Of a DNA stretch of 64,000 bases, positions 37,465 to 45,495 are shown piece by piece. The notes below the pieces were generated by a model, which saw only the letters and a program-made list of their open reading frames with translations, was not told where the DNA came from and did not search any database. How positions within the stretch are numbered: the stretch's first letter is position 1; every line of letters starts with the position of its first letter. This DNA is from Fictibacillus sp. FJAT-27399 (GTDB lineage: Bacteria > Bacillota > Bacilli > Bacillales > Fictibacillaceae): NCBI RefSeq assembly GCF_001510655.1, contig NZ_LMVC01000004.1, positions 147,459-211,458 on the forward strand, given 5' to 3'. The position numbers and the translations under genes are program-made.

Positions 37465-38138
37465 TGGGTGTTCGTATGCCTGATCATCCCGTTGCCATGA
37501 AACTGATCAAGGAATGCGGCCTTCCGCTGGCGGCTCCCAGCGCCAATGTCTCTGGAAGGCCTTCTCCAACGACTGCCCAGCATGTTTATGAGGATTTAAA
37601 AGGTAGAATCCCTGGTATTCTGGACGGAGGGGCAACAGGGGTCGGTGTGGAATCCACAGTGGTCGACTGCACGGCCGAAACACTTGTCATCCTTCGCCCG
37701 GGAGGAGTCACAAAAGAGCAGCTTGAAGAGGCGGCGGGTGAAACATCCATGGATCCTGGACTCCTCAATGAGAAGGAAGCACCCAAATCTCCGGGCATGA
37801 AATACACGCATTATGCGCCGGATGCTCCACTTTATCTTGTGGATGGCTCTCCTGCGTTTTTGCAGGAGCTTGTGGACAAGCAAAAAGAAGCAGGGCGAAA
37901 AATCGGAGTTCTCACTTCAGAAGAAAATGCATCCTTTTATCAGGCAGATACGATTATTCCGTGCGGGTCACGTGAAAAGCTGGAAAGTGTCGCACATCAT
38001 CTGTACGACGCTTTGCGGGCGTTTAACGAGAGTGATGTGGATATCATTTATGGAGAAGTGTTCCCGAAAAAGGGCGTAGGTGCAGCCATTATGAACAGGC
38101 TTGAGAAATCGGCAGGCGGACAGATCATTAAAGAATAG
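37089..38138 (+). CDS. ywlC: Threonylcarbamoyl-AMP synthase YwlC (Sua5 family)
   Basis: A 349-residue Sua5-type enzyme making threonylcarbamoyl-AMP for tRNA t6A at position 37. The YrdC domain holds NEVVAFPTETVYGLGGNA and GRPSDNPLIVHI; the C-terminal Sua5 domain is linked by a PGMKYTHYAP motif. I chose ATG 37089 (AAAGGA upstream) as matching the B. subtilis length; the frame is open to 36972 but that part is covered by DnaA boxes. Several boxes lie inside the coding sequence, so DnaA binding may affect its transcription. Confidence 0.9.
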   Translation: MIEYKTEVWSVDKKMDEEKEYPQITQASLWIKKNEVVAFPTETVYGLGGNALSDEAIEKIFRAKGRPSDNPLIVHIASTEQLEGIVASIPERAKKLMDAFWPGPLTLVLPKGEDVAGRVTAGLSTVGVRMPDHPVAMKLIKECGLPLAAPSANVSGRPSPTTAQHVYEDLKGRIPGILDGGATGVGVESTVVDCTAETLVILRPGGVTKEQLEEAAGETSMDPGLLNEKEAPKSPGMKYTHYAPDAPLYLVDGSPAFLQELVDKQKEAGRKIGVLTSEENASFYQADTIIPCGSREKLESVAHHLYDALRAFNESDVDIIYGEVFPKKGVGAAIMNRLEKSAGGQIIKE

Positions 38139-38148
38139 AGCAAAGAAG

Positions 38149-38180
38149 AACAGGACAGCTGACTGTCCTGTTTATTTATG
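38149..38180. terminator. Bidirectional terminator between ywlC and the kinase gene
   Basis: A perfect stem AACAGGACAG-CTGA-CTGTCCTGTT between convergent genes. Confidence 0.8.
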
Positions 38181-40409
38181 GTCAGACAATAAAGAGGCGC
38201 CCTCCTGATCGATCGAGAGCATGGGAAGCACCACTTTAAAGGTGCTGCCTTGTCCCAGCTCGCTCTTCACGTGGATCCTCCCGCCATGGTCCTCAATAAT
38301 CTTATAGCAGACCATAAGGCCGAGCCCTGTCCCTTTCTCTTTTGTTGTATAAAAGGGTTCACCGAGTGAAGGGAGCTTATCAGAAGGAATTCCGCACCCT
38401 TCATCCGCAAACGACACCACCAGATCGTTCTCTTTCCGTTCAATGGAAATAAACACGTTTCCGCCATCCGGCATCGCTTCTATCGCATTTTTCAGCAGAT
38501 TGATAAATACCTGTTTAAGCTGGTTGTCCACACTGGAGATTACAGGCAGATCATCCTCTGCTTTAAAATAAATCTGCACGTTCATCAATATGGCCTGTGT
38601 TTCAATCAGTGAGATGACATGGCGCATCAGTTCAGTGATGTTGGTCGGCACGAGATTCATAACCTGCGGCTTGGCCAAGACCATAAATTCGCTGACAATG
38701 GAATTGATCCTGTCAATTTCAGAGAGCATGATTTCATAGTACTCATAGTCATTCTCTGCTTTCGATTCAAGCAGCTGCAAGAACCCTTTTATAGAGGTTA
38801 AAGGGTTGCGGATCTCATGGGCGACACCAGCAGCCAGCTGGCCCAGAACAGAAAGCTTATCGGATTTTCTAAGCATTTCTTCTGTTTTTTTCCGCTCGGT
38901 GAGATCTCTGGATACAACCACGACGCTTTCCACATGGCCTTTTTCATTGATGACTGGTGTTGCGTTTGTTTCCAATACAACATAGGAACCATCGTTATGT
39001 TTCCAGCGAGCTTCATATTTTACAGGCTGTCTCGATTGGACCATGCGGCGCATGAGGAGAGTTACCCGTTTTTTGTCATCTTCATGCAGGAAATCAATGG
39101 CATTTTTTCCTAGATGATCTGCAGGATCCACACCTAAAATCATCTTGTTGGAAGGTGAGGAGTATGTGACCTTCCCCTGCCTGTCGGATGTTGCGATTAA
39201 ATCCATCGTATTTTCGGCAATGATGCGGTATTTTTCTTCGCTCTCACGCAAGGCTTTTTCCTGTCGTTTTTTTTCAGTGATATCACGCGAAATACCCGAG
39301 TATGCGTGTACTCGGCCGTTTTGATCAAATATGGGAAACAGCGTGACACTCGAGTTTAGCAGGGATCCATCTTTGCGCTGACAAACCATCTCGTGGCCTA
39401 TAATGGGAATTCCCTTTTTCACCGTCTGGATCATCTGCAGTGATTCCTGTAAATATTGATCAAGGACAATAGGGAAAATCGGGCTTCTGCAGTCCCTTAA
39501 TTCTTCCTCTGTCCACCCGAACGTTTTTTCAAAAGCGGGGTTCAGCTTGATCGTTTGTTTATCGAAATCATAGATGGCGATCATGTCTGCGGAATGAGTA
39601 AACAGCGACTCCAGTTTTTCTTTTGTTTCCCTCAGTTCGGCTTCCTGCTTCTTCTTTTCCGTAATATCCTTTCCGATACAATACAGTCCCAGTACGTCAT
39701 CGCTTACGATAATCGGTGTGATGGTCAGATTTACAAACCGAATTTCTCCGTCTTTTCTTTTCATCTTCATATCGTATGTTTTGGGAGTGCCTTTAAGGGC
39801 CTCCTCAAAATCTTGGACTGATTTTTCCAGATGTTCTTCCATCAGCAGGGGATGAAAGGTCATGCTGAGCAGTTCTTTCCCCGTGTAGCCGGTAAGAAGT
39901 TCTGCAGCCGGATTGACGGTCGTAAACTTCCCTTGGGAATCAAGGGAAAATAGTGCATCGATGTTATGCTCGATCAGCGAGCGGAACCTTTGCTCACTTT
40001 CTTCCAGCTGCCTCTCCATCATAACCCTATGGATCAGATCGATGCTTAAGCCCCGTACCTCGACGACTTTTCCATTTTCAAAGACTGGATTTAACGATAC
40101 GAGGAATGGGACATTGTTCAGTTGGGCTTCATATGTAATATGCTCTCCCTTCCAGGCCTGTTCGTAACAATCCATTTTAAAGGCGGCGAGCTCTTTCGGA
40201 AAAATTTCTTCAGGCGTCTTTCCGATCACCCATTCTTCTGTATAGCCCAATGAGTCAGAGAGTTCACCGCTGCACTCGGTCATCACGAAAGTTTCGCCTG
40301 ATTTAATAAACTTGAACGTCATGCTCTGCTGTTTTGTAATCTCCATTCGGTGTGCTTTCTTTTTTGATTCAGCAACTGCCGGATGAATCGATTTCCCGTT
40401 TTCAGCCAT
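38172..40409 (-). CDS. Multi-PAS sensor histidine kinase (sporulation-kinase-like)
   Basis: A 745-residue cytoplasmic histidine kinase with no membrane segment. Four PAS domains are visible at about 30-125, 138-255, 262-385 and 388-508, the last three closing with (D)ITEKK or DLTERK. The HisKA region has phospho-acceptor His at about 531 in AAGVAHEIRNPLTSIKG, and an HATPase domain follows (N box NLLKNAIEAMPDGG, GCGIP, GTGLGLMVCYKIIEDHGG). The HEIRNPL-TSIKGFLQLL block is that of Bacillus KinA/KinE kinases, so Spo0F, encoded in this window, is a plausible partner (inference). No cognate response regulator is adjacent. It interrupts the ywlC-ywlD order known in B. subtilis. Confidence 0.9.
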   Translation of the reverse strand: MAENGKSIHPAVAESKKKAHRMEITKQQSMTFKFIKSGETFVMTECSGELSDSLGYTEEWVIGKTPEEIFPKELAAFKMDCYEQAWKGEHITYEAQLNNVPFLVSLNPVFENGKVVEVRGLSIDLIHRVMMERQLEESEQRFRSLIEHNIDALFSLDSQGKFTTVNPAAELLTGYTGKELLSMTFHPLLMEEHLEKSVQDFEEALKGTPKTYDMKMKRKDGEIRFVNLTITPIIVSDDVLGLYCIGKDITEKKKQEAELRETKEKLESLFTHSADMIAIYDFDKQTIKLNPAFEKTFGWTEEELRDCRSPIFPIVLDQYLQESLQMIQTVKKGIPIIGHEMVCQRKDGSLLNSSVTLFPIFDQNGRVHAYSGISRDITEKKRQEKALRESEEKYRIIAENTMDLIATSDRQGKVTYSSPSNKMILGVDPADHLGKNAIDFLHEDDKKRVTLLMRRMVQSRQPVKYEARWKHNDGSYVVLETNATPVINEKGHVESVVVVSRDLTERKKTEEMLRKSDKLSVLGQLAAGVAHEIRNPLTSIKGFLQLLESKAENDYEYYEIMLSEIDRINSIVSEFMVLAKPQVMNLVPTNITELMRHVISLIETQAILMNVQIYFKAEDDLPVISSVDNQLKQVFINLLKNAIEAMPDGGNVFISIERKENDLVVSFADEGCGIPSDKLPSLGEPFYTTKEKGTGLGLMVCYKIIEDHGGRIHVKSELGQGSTFKVVLPMLSIDQEGASLLSDHK

Positions 40410-40589
40410 GAAAATTTCCCCTCCGATTCTTCCCGTTTTTCTATAACCTTTATTTACGGTAAAAAAAACTATATCCCTGCTAATGTCGAAAATTGCTTTA
40501 TATTTGGTTTTTTCGAAGAACGGAAACGTCGATTCTAATCAATGGCGGACGTGCATAAGGTTGTACTAGCGGAGTTAGGGGGAAAGTAA

Positions 40590-41147
40590 ATGGACGTCGT
40601 AACAATCGGTGAATGGCTGACGCTGTGGCTCATGTCTTTTGCTCTTGGTATGGATGCTTTTTCTATTGGGATCGGCATGGGAATGCTGCAATTAAGGCTG
40701 AGGCAGATTGTGAAAATAGGAGTAGTCATCGGACTGTTTCATATTGGGATGCCTCTTGCAGGACTATTGCTTGGCAAGCAGATTTCTTCTCACTTTGGGG
40801 GCATTGCAGTCATCATCGGCGGTTGTTTGCTGCTCCTTCTTGGTTTGCAGATGATCCATTCTTCATTCAAGCCTGAGAATGAGCCGTTTGTGAATCCTGT
40901 CGGGTTTGGTCTGCTGCTTTTTGCTGTGAGCGCCAGCCTGGATAGTTTCTCTGTTGGACTAAGTCTGGGAATTTACGGAGCCCGTACGTTTCTCACCATA
41001 TTCATGTTCGGAATCATGAGCATGCTGCTGACATGGGGAGGTCTGATGATGGGTAGAAAAGTTCAAAAGTGGCTCGGATCCTACAGTGAAGCGCTCGGCG
41101 GATTGATTCTGCTTGCTTTTGGGATCAAGCTCCTGCTTCCCTTATAA
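40590..41147 (+). CDS. mntP: Manganese efflux pump MntP (YwlD)
   Basis: A 185-residue six-helix membrane protein of the MntP family. The two repeat halves each contain an Asp motif, [13 protein letters not shown] and [13 protein letters not shown], for metal binding. It exports Mn(II). Six hydrophobic segments are visible. I looked for a yybP-ykoY manganese riboswitch in the 180 bp upstream and did not see its core, so manganese control is not shown here. Confidence 0.92.
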   Translation: MDVVTIGEWLTLWLMSFALGMDAFSIGIGMGMLQLRLRQIVKIGVVIGLFHIGMPLAGLLLGKQISSHFGGIAVIIGGCLLLLLGLQMIHSSFKPENEPFVNPVGFGLLLFAVSASLDSFSVGLSLGIYGARTFLTIFMFGIMSMLLTWGGLMMGRKVQKWLGSYSEALGGLILLAFGIKLLLPL

Positions 41148-41167
41148 TGCTGAAACAATAAATGAAC

Positions 41168-41193
41168 GATTGGCATTGAGCCAATCTTTTTTT
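41168..41193 (+). terminator. Terminator after mntP
   Basis: GATTGGC-ATTGA-GCCAATC followed by seven Ts. Confidence 0.8.
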
Positions 41194-41234
41194 ATACTTG
41201 TAAATAAAGACATTGAAGCTGAGGGTGGGAAATC

Positions 41235-41852
41235 ATGAAAAAGATCTTATTTGTCTGTACAGGAAATACGTGCCGAAGTCCGATGGCGGCTGCATTGCTT
41301 AAATACCTGGGAAAAGGAAAAGTTGAAGTAAGGTCAGCTGGCGTCTTTGCCGCAGAGGGGGCAGGGGCGAGCACCCATGCGGTGACGGCGATGTCGGAAA
41401 AAGGCATCCCATTCAAACATGAATCCAAACCCTTAACTGAAACACTTGTCCGTTGGGCCGACCTTGTCCTGACGATGACAGAAAGCCATAAACATACGGT
41501 TTGCCATCAATATCCGGAGGCTGTGGAGAAAGCATACACACTTAAAGAATACATCTATCAAAACGATGACTATGAAAAGCAGCTTTCAGAGCTTCATCAG
41601 GCGTATGCTGAAATTGAAACAATAAGAGCTTTCTATAAAAATAAATGGGATCAGGCCGATACTAATGACAAGCAAGCGGTTCAGGAGAAATTTGAAGCTG
41701 ATATTCAGCCTTTCAAAAAAAAAATTATCTCGCTGGAAAACAGCTTGCCTTCCCTGGACATCATTGACCCGTTTGGCGGAAGTATCGATCTTTATCGCGA
41801 GACGAGAGCCGAGCTTGAAAGCCTCATTGAAAAACTCATAAAAAAGATTTAA
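41235..41852 (+). CDS. ywlE: Low-molecular-weight protein arginine phosphatase YwlE with an inserted segment
   Basis: A 205-residue LMW phosphatase. The P-loop is VCTGNTCRS, with nucleophile Cys8 and Arg14; T at position 12 is the YwlE mark for phosphoarginine selectivity. The general acid is in DPFGGS (178-183). B. subtilis YwlE has about 150 residues; this one has about 58 extra, highly charged, probably helical residues (about 110-170) between LKEYI and DPFGG. The frame is intact throughout, so it is an insertion and not an error. It should remove McsB-made phosphoarginine and oppose ClpCP targeting. Confidence 0.88.
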   Translation: MKKILFVCTGNTCRSPMAAALLKYLGKGKVEVRSAGVFAAEGAGASTHAVTAMSEKGIPFKHESKPLTETLVRWADLVLTMTESHKHTVCHQYPEAVEKAYTLKEYIYQNDDYEKQLSELHQAYAEIETIRAFYKNKWDQADTNDKQAVQEKFEADIQPFKKKIISLENSLPSLDIIDPFGGSIDLYRETRAELESLIEKLIKKI

Positions 41853-41960
41853 ACAGAGATGGCCTCTTCATATTTCCGTTATCACCGGTTTAATCGGTTG
41901 AAACAATGTAAAATTCAATTTAAAATTGAAGTAGAATACGGAAATATACAGGAGGATCAG

Positions 41961-42410
41961 ATGAGAGTAGCGATTGGTTCAGACCATGCAGGAGTAGAGC
42001 TTCGTCAGGAAATTGTGAGCATGATGCAGGAGATGGGCATGGATGTAAAAGATATGGGCTGTGAATGCAGCACCTCGGTAGATTATCCGGATTACGCCAT
42101 TCCCGTAGCGGAAATGGTGGCAAGCGGAGAGGCTGATCGGGGCATATTAATCTGCGGTACGGGAATAGGTATGAGTATAGCGGCAAACAAAGTAAAAGGA
42201 ATCCGCTGTGCCCTTGTGCACGATTTGTTCAGCGCCAAAGCGACACGCCTGCACAATGACAGCAACGTGCTGGCGATGGGTGAACGGGTCATCGGACCTG
42301 GACTGGCTTTGGAAATTGCAAAGGTATGGCTGACGACAGAATATGAAGGCGGCCGCCACAGCAAACGAGTCGGAAAAATTTCTGATTATGAAGCGCAGGG
42401 TGCAAAATAG
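41961..42410 (+). CDS. rpiB: Ribose-5-phosphate isomerase B
   Basis: A 149-residue RpiB (YwlF). GSDHAGVELR and the catalytic Cys in ILICGTGIGMSIAANK (about 66), then RCALVHDLFSAKATRLHND, define the family. It interconverts ribose-5-P and ribulose-5-P. The ATG at 41961 has a perfect AGGAGG site; a longer upstream frame has none. Confidence 0.94.
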   Translation: MRVAIGSDHAGVELRQEIVSMMQEMGMDVKDMGCECSTSVDYPDYAIPVAEMVASGEADRGILICGTGIGMSIAANKVKGIRCALVHDLFSAKATRLHNDSNVLAMGERVIGPGLALEIAKVWLTTEYEGGRHSKRVGKISDYEAQGAK

Positions 42411-42488
42411 GCGGAAGTACCGCAACGAAAGGGTGACAGAAGAGGCTGGACGCTGATTCTCACCTCAAAAGAAGGGACGATTCAACCA

Positions 42489-43061
42489 ATGAGTGACCAG
42501 CTGCAAACTGTTGAGAAGCAGGTCTTTCATGCACTATCTGATTTGCAAAAACAAGCCCAGTTAAAGCCGGGACAGCTGCTGGTCGTAGGGGCCAGTACGA
42601 GTGAAGTAACCGGAGGGAAAATTGGCACTTCCGGAACGATGGAAGCGGCTCAAGCTCTTTATAACGGGGTAAAAACCTTTCAGGAAGAAAGTCAGGTCGC
42701 TCTTGCCTTTCAATGCTGTGAGCATTTGAACAGAGCACTTGTGATGGAGCGTGAGATCGCTGACAGGCTTCGATATGAAGAAGTCCGGGTTGTGCCTGCG
42801 CGTTCGGCAGGCGGCGCACTCGCCACCTATGCCTTCCATCATCTAAATGATCCAGTCGTCGTCGAATACATTAAAGCAGATGCCGGAATTGATATCGGGG
42901 ATACCTTTATCGGCATGCATCTGAAGCATGTTGCTGTACCCGTAAGAACGGAAGTAAAAAGCATCGGGGAAGCCCACGTTACCCTCGCCAAAACAAGGCC
43001 AAAGCTGATTGGCGGAGAGCGTGCTGTATATCCATCCAAGGAAGACATCCGCTGCTTTTAA
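42489..43061 (+). CDS. ywlG: YwlG family protein (TIGR01440)
   Basis: A 190-residue protein of the YwlG/DUF436 family, function unknown. Conserved blocks are [37 protein letters not shown] and [14 protein letters not shown]. It sits between rpiB and glyA in Bacillus, and here directly after rpiB. A terminator follows. Confidence 0.87.
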   Translation: MSDQLQTVEKQVFHALSDLQKQAQLKPGQLLVVGASTSEVTGGKIGTSGTMEAAQALYNGVKTFQEESQVALAFQCCEHLNRALVMEREIADRLRYEEVRVVPARSAGGALATYAFHHLNDPVVVEYIKADAGIDIGDTFIGMHLKHVAVPVRTEVKSIGEAHVTLAKTRPKLIGGERAVYPSKEDIRCF

Positions 43062-43068
43062 TAGATAA

Positions 43069-43103
43069 AGAAAAAAACCGCCTGTAGAAGGGCGGTTTTT
43101 TTT
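43069..43103 (+). terminator. Terminator after ywlG
   Basis: AAAACCGCC and GGGCGGTTTT with a T-run. Confidence 0.9.
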
Positions 43104-43140
43104 GTACTGGAGCGGGTGGTTTTTTATGAAAATGATGGGT

Positions 43141-43257
43141 TTTGCAAGTATTTGAAGCATTTTTGCAAGTAAGTGGGCGGTTTTCGCAAGTAAACGCAGA
43201 GTTTCCGCAAGTAAACCATGTCGAACCGCAAGTAAAAGTATCAATTCCGCAAGTAAT
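43141..43257. repeat. Short direct-repeat array, unit CCGCAAGTAA, exact 21-bp period
   Basis: GCAAGTA starts at 43144, 43165, 43186, 43207, 43228 and 43249: six units at exactly 21 bp. The intervening 12-13 bp are unrelated to each other. It lies between the convergent ywlG and RpiR genes, after the ywlG terminator. Some frames stay open through it with a seven-codon periodicity, but there is no other sign of coding. Confidence 0.88.
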
Positions 43258-43279
43258 TCTTCCCATCTGCAGTTTCTTG

Positions 43280-44128
43280 TTAGAACTTCTTCTCCGAAAT
43301 CGCCGACCGCATGCGCTGCAGCGATTTTTTTGCTTCTTCCTTGCCAGCCATCATCACATTCACATAGAGTGCATCGATAATACTGAGCTGTGCAATCCGG
43401 GAAGAGAGTGCTTCAGACCGGAATTCAGTCTCCCTCGAGATCGTATGCAGGGAGATATCAGCCTTCTCACTGAGCGGAGACTTTGCATAATCGGTAAGCG
43501 AGATGGTGCGGCAGCCGTTCTCTTTCGCCACCCTCATGACGTGCAGCAAATCCTTATTTGTTCCGGAATGGGAGATAAAGAGAGCCACATCCCGCTTCGT
43601 CAGCTGGGAGGCAGACATCAGCTGAAAGTGCGTATCGGTATAAGCGATGCTTGGTTTGCCGGTACGGATAAATTTATGATGAGCGTCCATAGCGATGATG
43701 CCTGATCCGCCGTTTCCGTAGAATTCGATCTTTTGAGCGGCGAGCAGGCAATCGACAGCCGCCTGAAAACTTTTTTCATCCAGCATCTGCCGGGTATCTT
43801 CGAGTGTGCCGATGTTAGATTGAAATACTTTTTCGGCGATCTGGGCAGGTGTGTCGCTTTCTAATATGGTCTCATGGATATCCTGAAGCGGGCCGACAAT
43901 ATCAGAGGCAAGTGCAATTTTTAATGCTTGAAATCCCTTGAAGCCCAGCCTTTTACAAAACCGGAAGACCGTCGCATCCGCTACCTCCAAGTGATCAGCC
44001 ACTTCATTAATGCTCGAGTGGATGATATTTTGAGGATCCTCCAATATAAAGTCAGCAATCTTTTTTTCTTTTTCGCTTAATATGCCATAAGAAGAGCGAA
44101 TTTTGGATAAACAGTTTGAAGCTGCCAT
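43280..44128 (-). CDS. RpiR/MurR-family regulator, probably of gluconate genes
   Basis: A 282-residue RpiR-family regulator. N-terminal HTH_6 domain (EVADHLEVADATVFRFCKRLGFKGFQALK, residues about 42-75) and C-terminal SIS sugar-phosphate domain (GNGGSGIIAMDAH, LFISHSGTNKDLL). Divergent from gnd-gntK, so it probably senses a gluconate intermediate such as 6-phosphogluconate (inference). This replaces the GntR-type repressor that controls gluconate genes in B. subtilis. Confidence 0.87.
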   Translation of the reverse strand: MAASNCLSKIRSSYGILSEKEKKIADFILEDPQNIIHSSINEVADHLEVADATVFRFCKRLGFKGFQALKIALASDIVGPLQDIHETILESDTPAQIAEKVFQSNIGTLEDTRQMLDEKSFQAAVDCLLAAQKIEFYGNGGSGIIAMDAHHKFIRTGKPSIAYTDTHFQLMSASQLTKRDVALFISHSGTNKDLLHVMRVAKENGCRTISLTDYAKSPLSEKADISLHTISRETEFRSEALSSRIAQLSIIDALYVNVMMAGKEEAKKSLQRMRSAISEKKF

Positions 44129-44175
44129 GTTCGTTCTTCCTTTCTTGTACCGTGACGTTTGGCTCTATCATAATA

Positions 44176-44243
44176 TGAAATTTATTTTCTTGTAAACGGA
44201 AAAAATTTTAGTATATAATAGCGATGGAAGAAAAAAATTTTCA
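44176..44243 (+). promoter_or_regulatory. gnd promoter and candidate RpiR operators
   Basis: -35 TTGTAA (44190-44195) and -10 TATAAT (44214-44219), 18-bp spacer. Three similar A/T-rich palindrome-like words flank or overlap it: TGAAATTTATTTTC (44176), GGAAAAAATTTTA (44198) and GAAAAAAATTTTC (44230). Such GAAA..TTTC words are typical of RpiR-family sites. Confidence 0.6.
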
Positions 44244-44283
44244 CAAACCGTAATCATGGTTTGTTTGAAAGGGGCATTTATAA

Positions 44284-45180
44284 ATGCAAATCGGAATGAT
44301 CGGCCTAGGTAAAATGGGTTACAATCTTGTTCTTAATCTGCTCGACCACAACCATGAGGTAGTAGCGACAGACGTGAACAAAGAACAGGTGAAAAATATT
44401 ACGAACGATGGAGCAACAGGCGTTGAATCGATCAAAGAACTAGTCAGCGGACTAAGCACACCGCGTGTGGTTTGGATGATGGTACCTGCGGGAAACATAA
44501 CGGAAGATGTTCTTGCTGAACTGAAAAACGTATTGGAGCCTGGAGATATTGTGATCGACGGCGGAAACTCCAACTATAAAGATACACTGCGGCGTGCAGA
44601 AGAGTTAAAAGAAAAAGAGCTTCACTTTGTCGATGTAGGGACAAGCGGAGGCACTGACGGAGCACGAAACGGTGCTTGTACAATGATCGGTGCAGAGCCT
44701 GAAGTATTTGAAATCATCGAACCGATTTTCAAAGATCTTTCCGTGGAAAACGGCTACCTCTATACAGGAAAAGTCGGAAGCGGACATTTCTTGAAAATGG
44801 TTCATAACGGCATCGAGTACGGTATGATGCAGGCGATCGCTGAAGGATTCGAAGTTCTTGAGAAAAGCCAGTTTGATTATGACTATGAAGCGGTTGCGAA
44901 AATGTGGAACCACGGTTCAGTTGTCCGCTCTTGGCTCATGGAGCTGACTCAGAGCGCATTCTCCAAAGATCCTAAGCTTGAAGGCATTAAAGGTGTGATG
45001 AACTCTTCTGGAGAAGGAAAATGGACAGTGGAAGCTGCCCTGGACCTTCAAGTTCCAGCACCGGTTATCGCTCTTTCCCTCATGATGCGCTACCGTTCAC
45101 TTGAGGACGATACGTTCACAGGCAAGGTAGTAGCTGCTCTTCGCAATGAATTCGGCGGGCACGCAGTGGTAAAAAAATAA
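44284..45180 (+). CDS. gnd: 6-phosphogluconate dehydrogenase, short YqeC/GndA type
   Basis: A 298-residue decarboxylating 6-phosphogluconate dehydrogenase. NAD(P)-binding GMIGLGKMGYN is at 4-14, VDVGTSGGTDGA and catalytic Lys in GHFLKMVHNGIEYG are conserved. This short class lacks the long C-terminal extension of the NADP-dependent enzyme of about 470 residues and often prefers NAD. Paired with gntK under the divergent RpiR regulator. Confidence 0.93.
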   Translation: MQIGMIGLGKMGYNLVLNLLDHNHEVVATDVNKEQVKNITNDGATGVESIKELVSGLSTPRVVWMMVPAGNITEDVLAELKNVLEPGDIVIDGGNSNYKDTLRRAEELKEKELHFVDVGTSGGTDGARNGACTMIGAEPEVFEIIEPIFKDLSVENGYLYTGKVGSGHFLKMVHNGIEYGMMQAIAEGFEVLEKSQFDYDYEAVAKMWNHGSVVRSWLMELTQSAFSKDPKLEGIKGVMNSSGEGKWTVEAALDLQVPAPVIALSLMMRYRSLEDDTFTGKVVAALRNEFGGHAVVKK

Positions 45181-45191
45181 TTTCAAGCAAA

Positions 45192-45230
45192 GGGGGTGAC
45201 TTATTGTAATAGTGTCACCCTCTCTTTTTG
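45192..45230 (+). terminator. Terminator-like hairpin after gnd
   Basis: GGGTGAC pairs with GTCACCC, then TCTCTTTTTG. If efficient, it would separate gnd from gntK, or allow partial read-through. Confidence 0.65.
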
Positions 45231-45231
45231 A

Positions 45232-45413
45232 TGTCTAGCTCAGCGCCCAGGATGAAAACATGTTCTTGTTTTCAGCATAGGTTCTCGATAGATGAAAAGT
45301 ATGATCTTCTTTTCATCATTGGTCGCTTCACTCTTACCCCTCAACACAAAAAGCGTGTTGCTGTATAAGAGTTCCAGCGCTTGTCGAACCTTAGCAGGGC
45401 GCTTGCGCTTTTC
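45232..45413 (+). repeat. Family-2 intergenic repeat, full copy
   Basis: Starts TGTCTAGCTCAGCG and ends GGCGCTTGCGCTTTTC. Internal hairpins are GAAAAC/GTTTTC, GATGAAAAG/CTTTTCATC and CTCTTAC/GTATAAGAG. It sits between gnd and gntK. Confidence 0.8.
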
Positions 45414-45495
45414 TTTTTATCATGTAATTTCAAACGGACTTCGTTACATACTAAGCTATAGACAGGCAAGTGTAAGATCGGAAAGGATGGTAGGT

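Noticed and set aside
40410-40589. A manganese (yybP-ykoY) riboswitch before mntP
   Set aside because: Expected from family knowledge, but the conserved core was not found by eye.
43141-43705. Open frames crossing the GCAAGTA array that read as seven-residue repeats (QV or TCG every seventh residue)
   Set aside because: The 21-bp period makes a seven-codon rhythm in all frames. There is no ribosome site, and the frames continue antisense to a clear RpiR gene.
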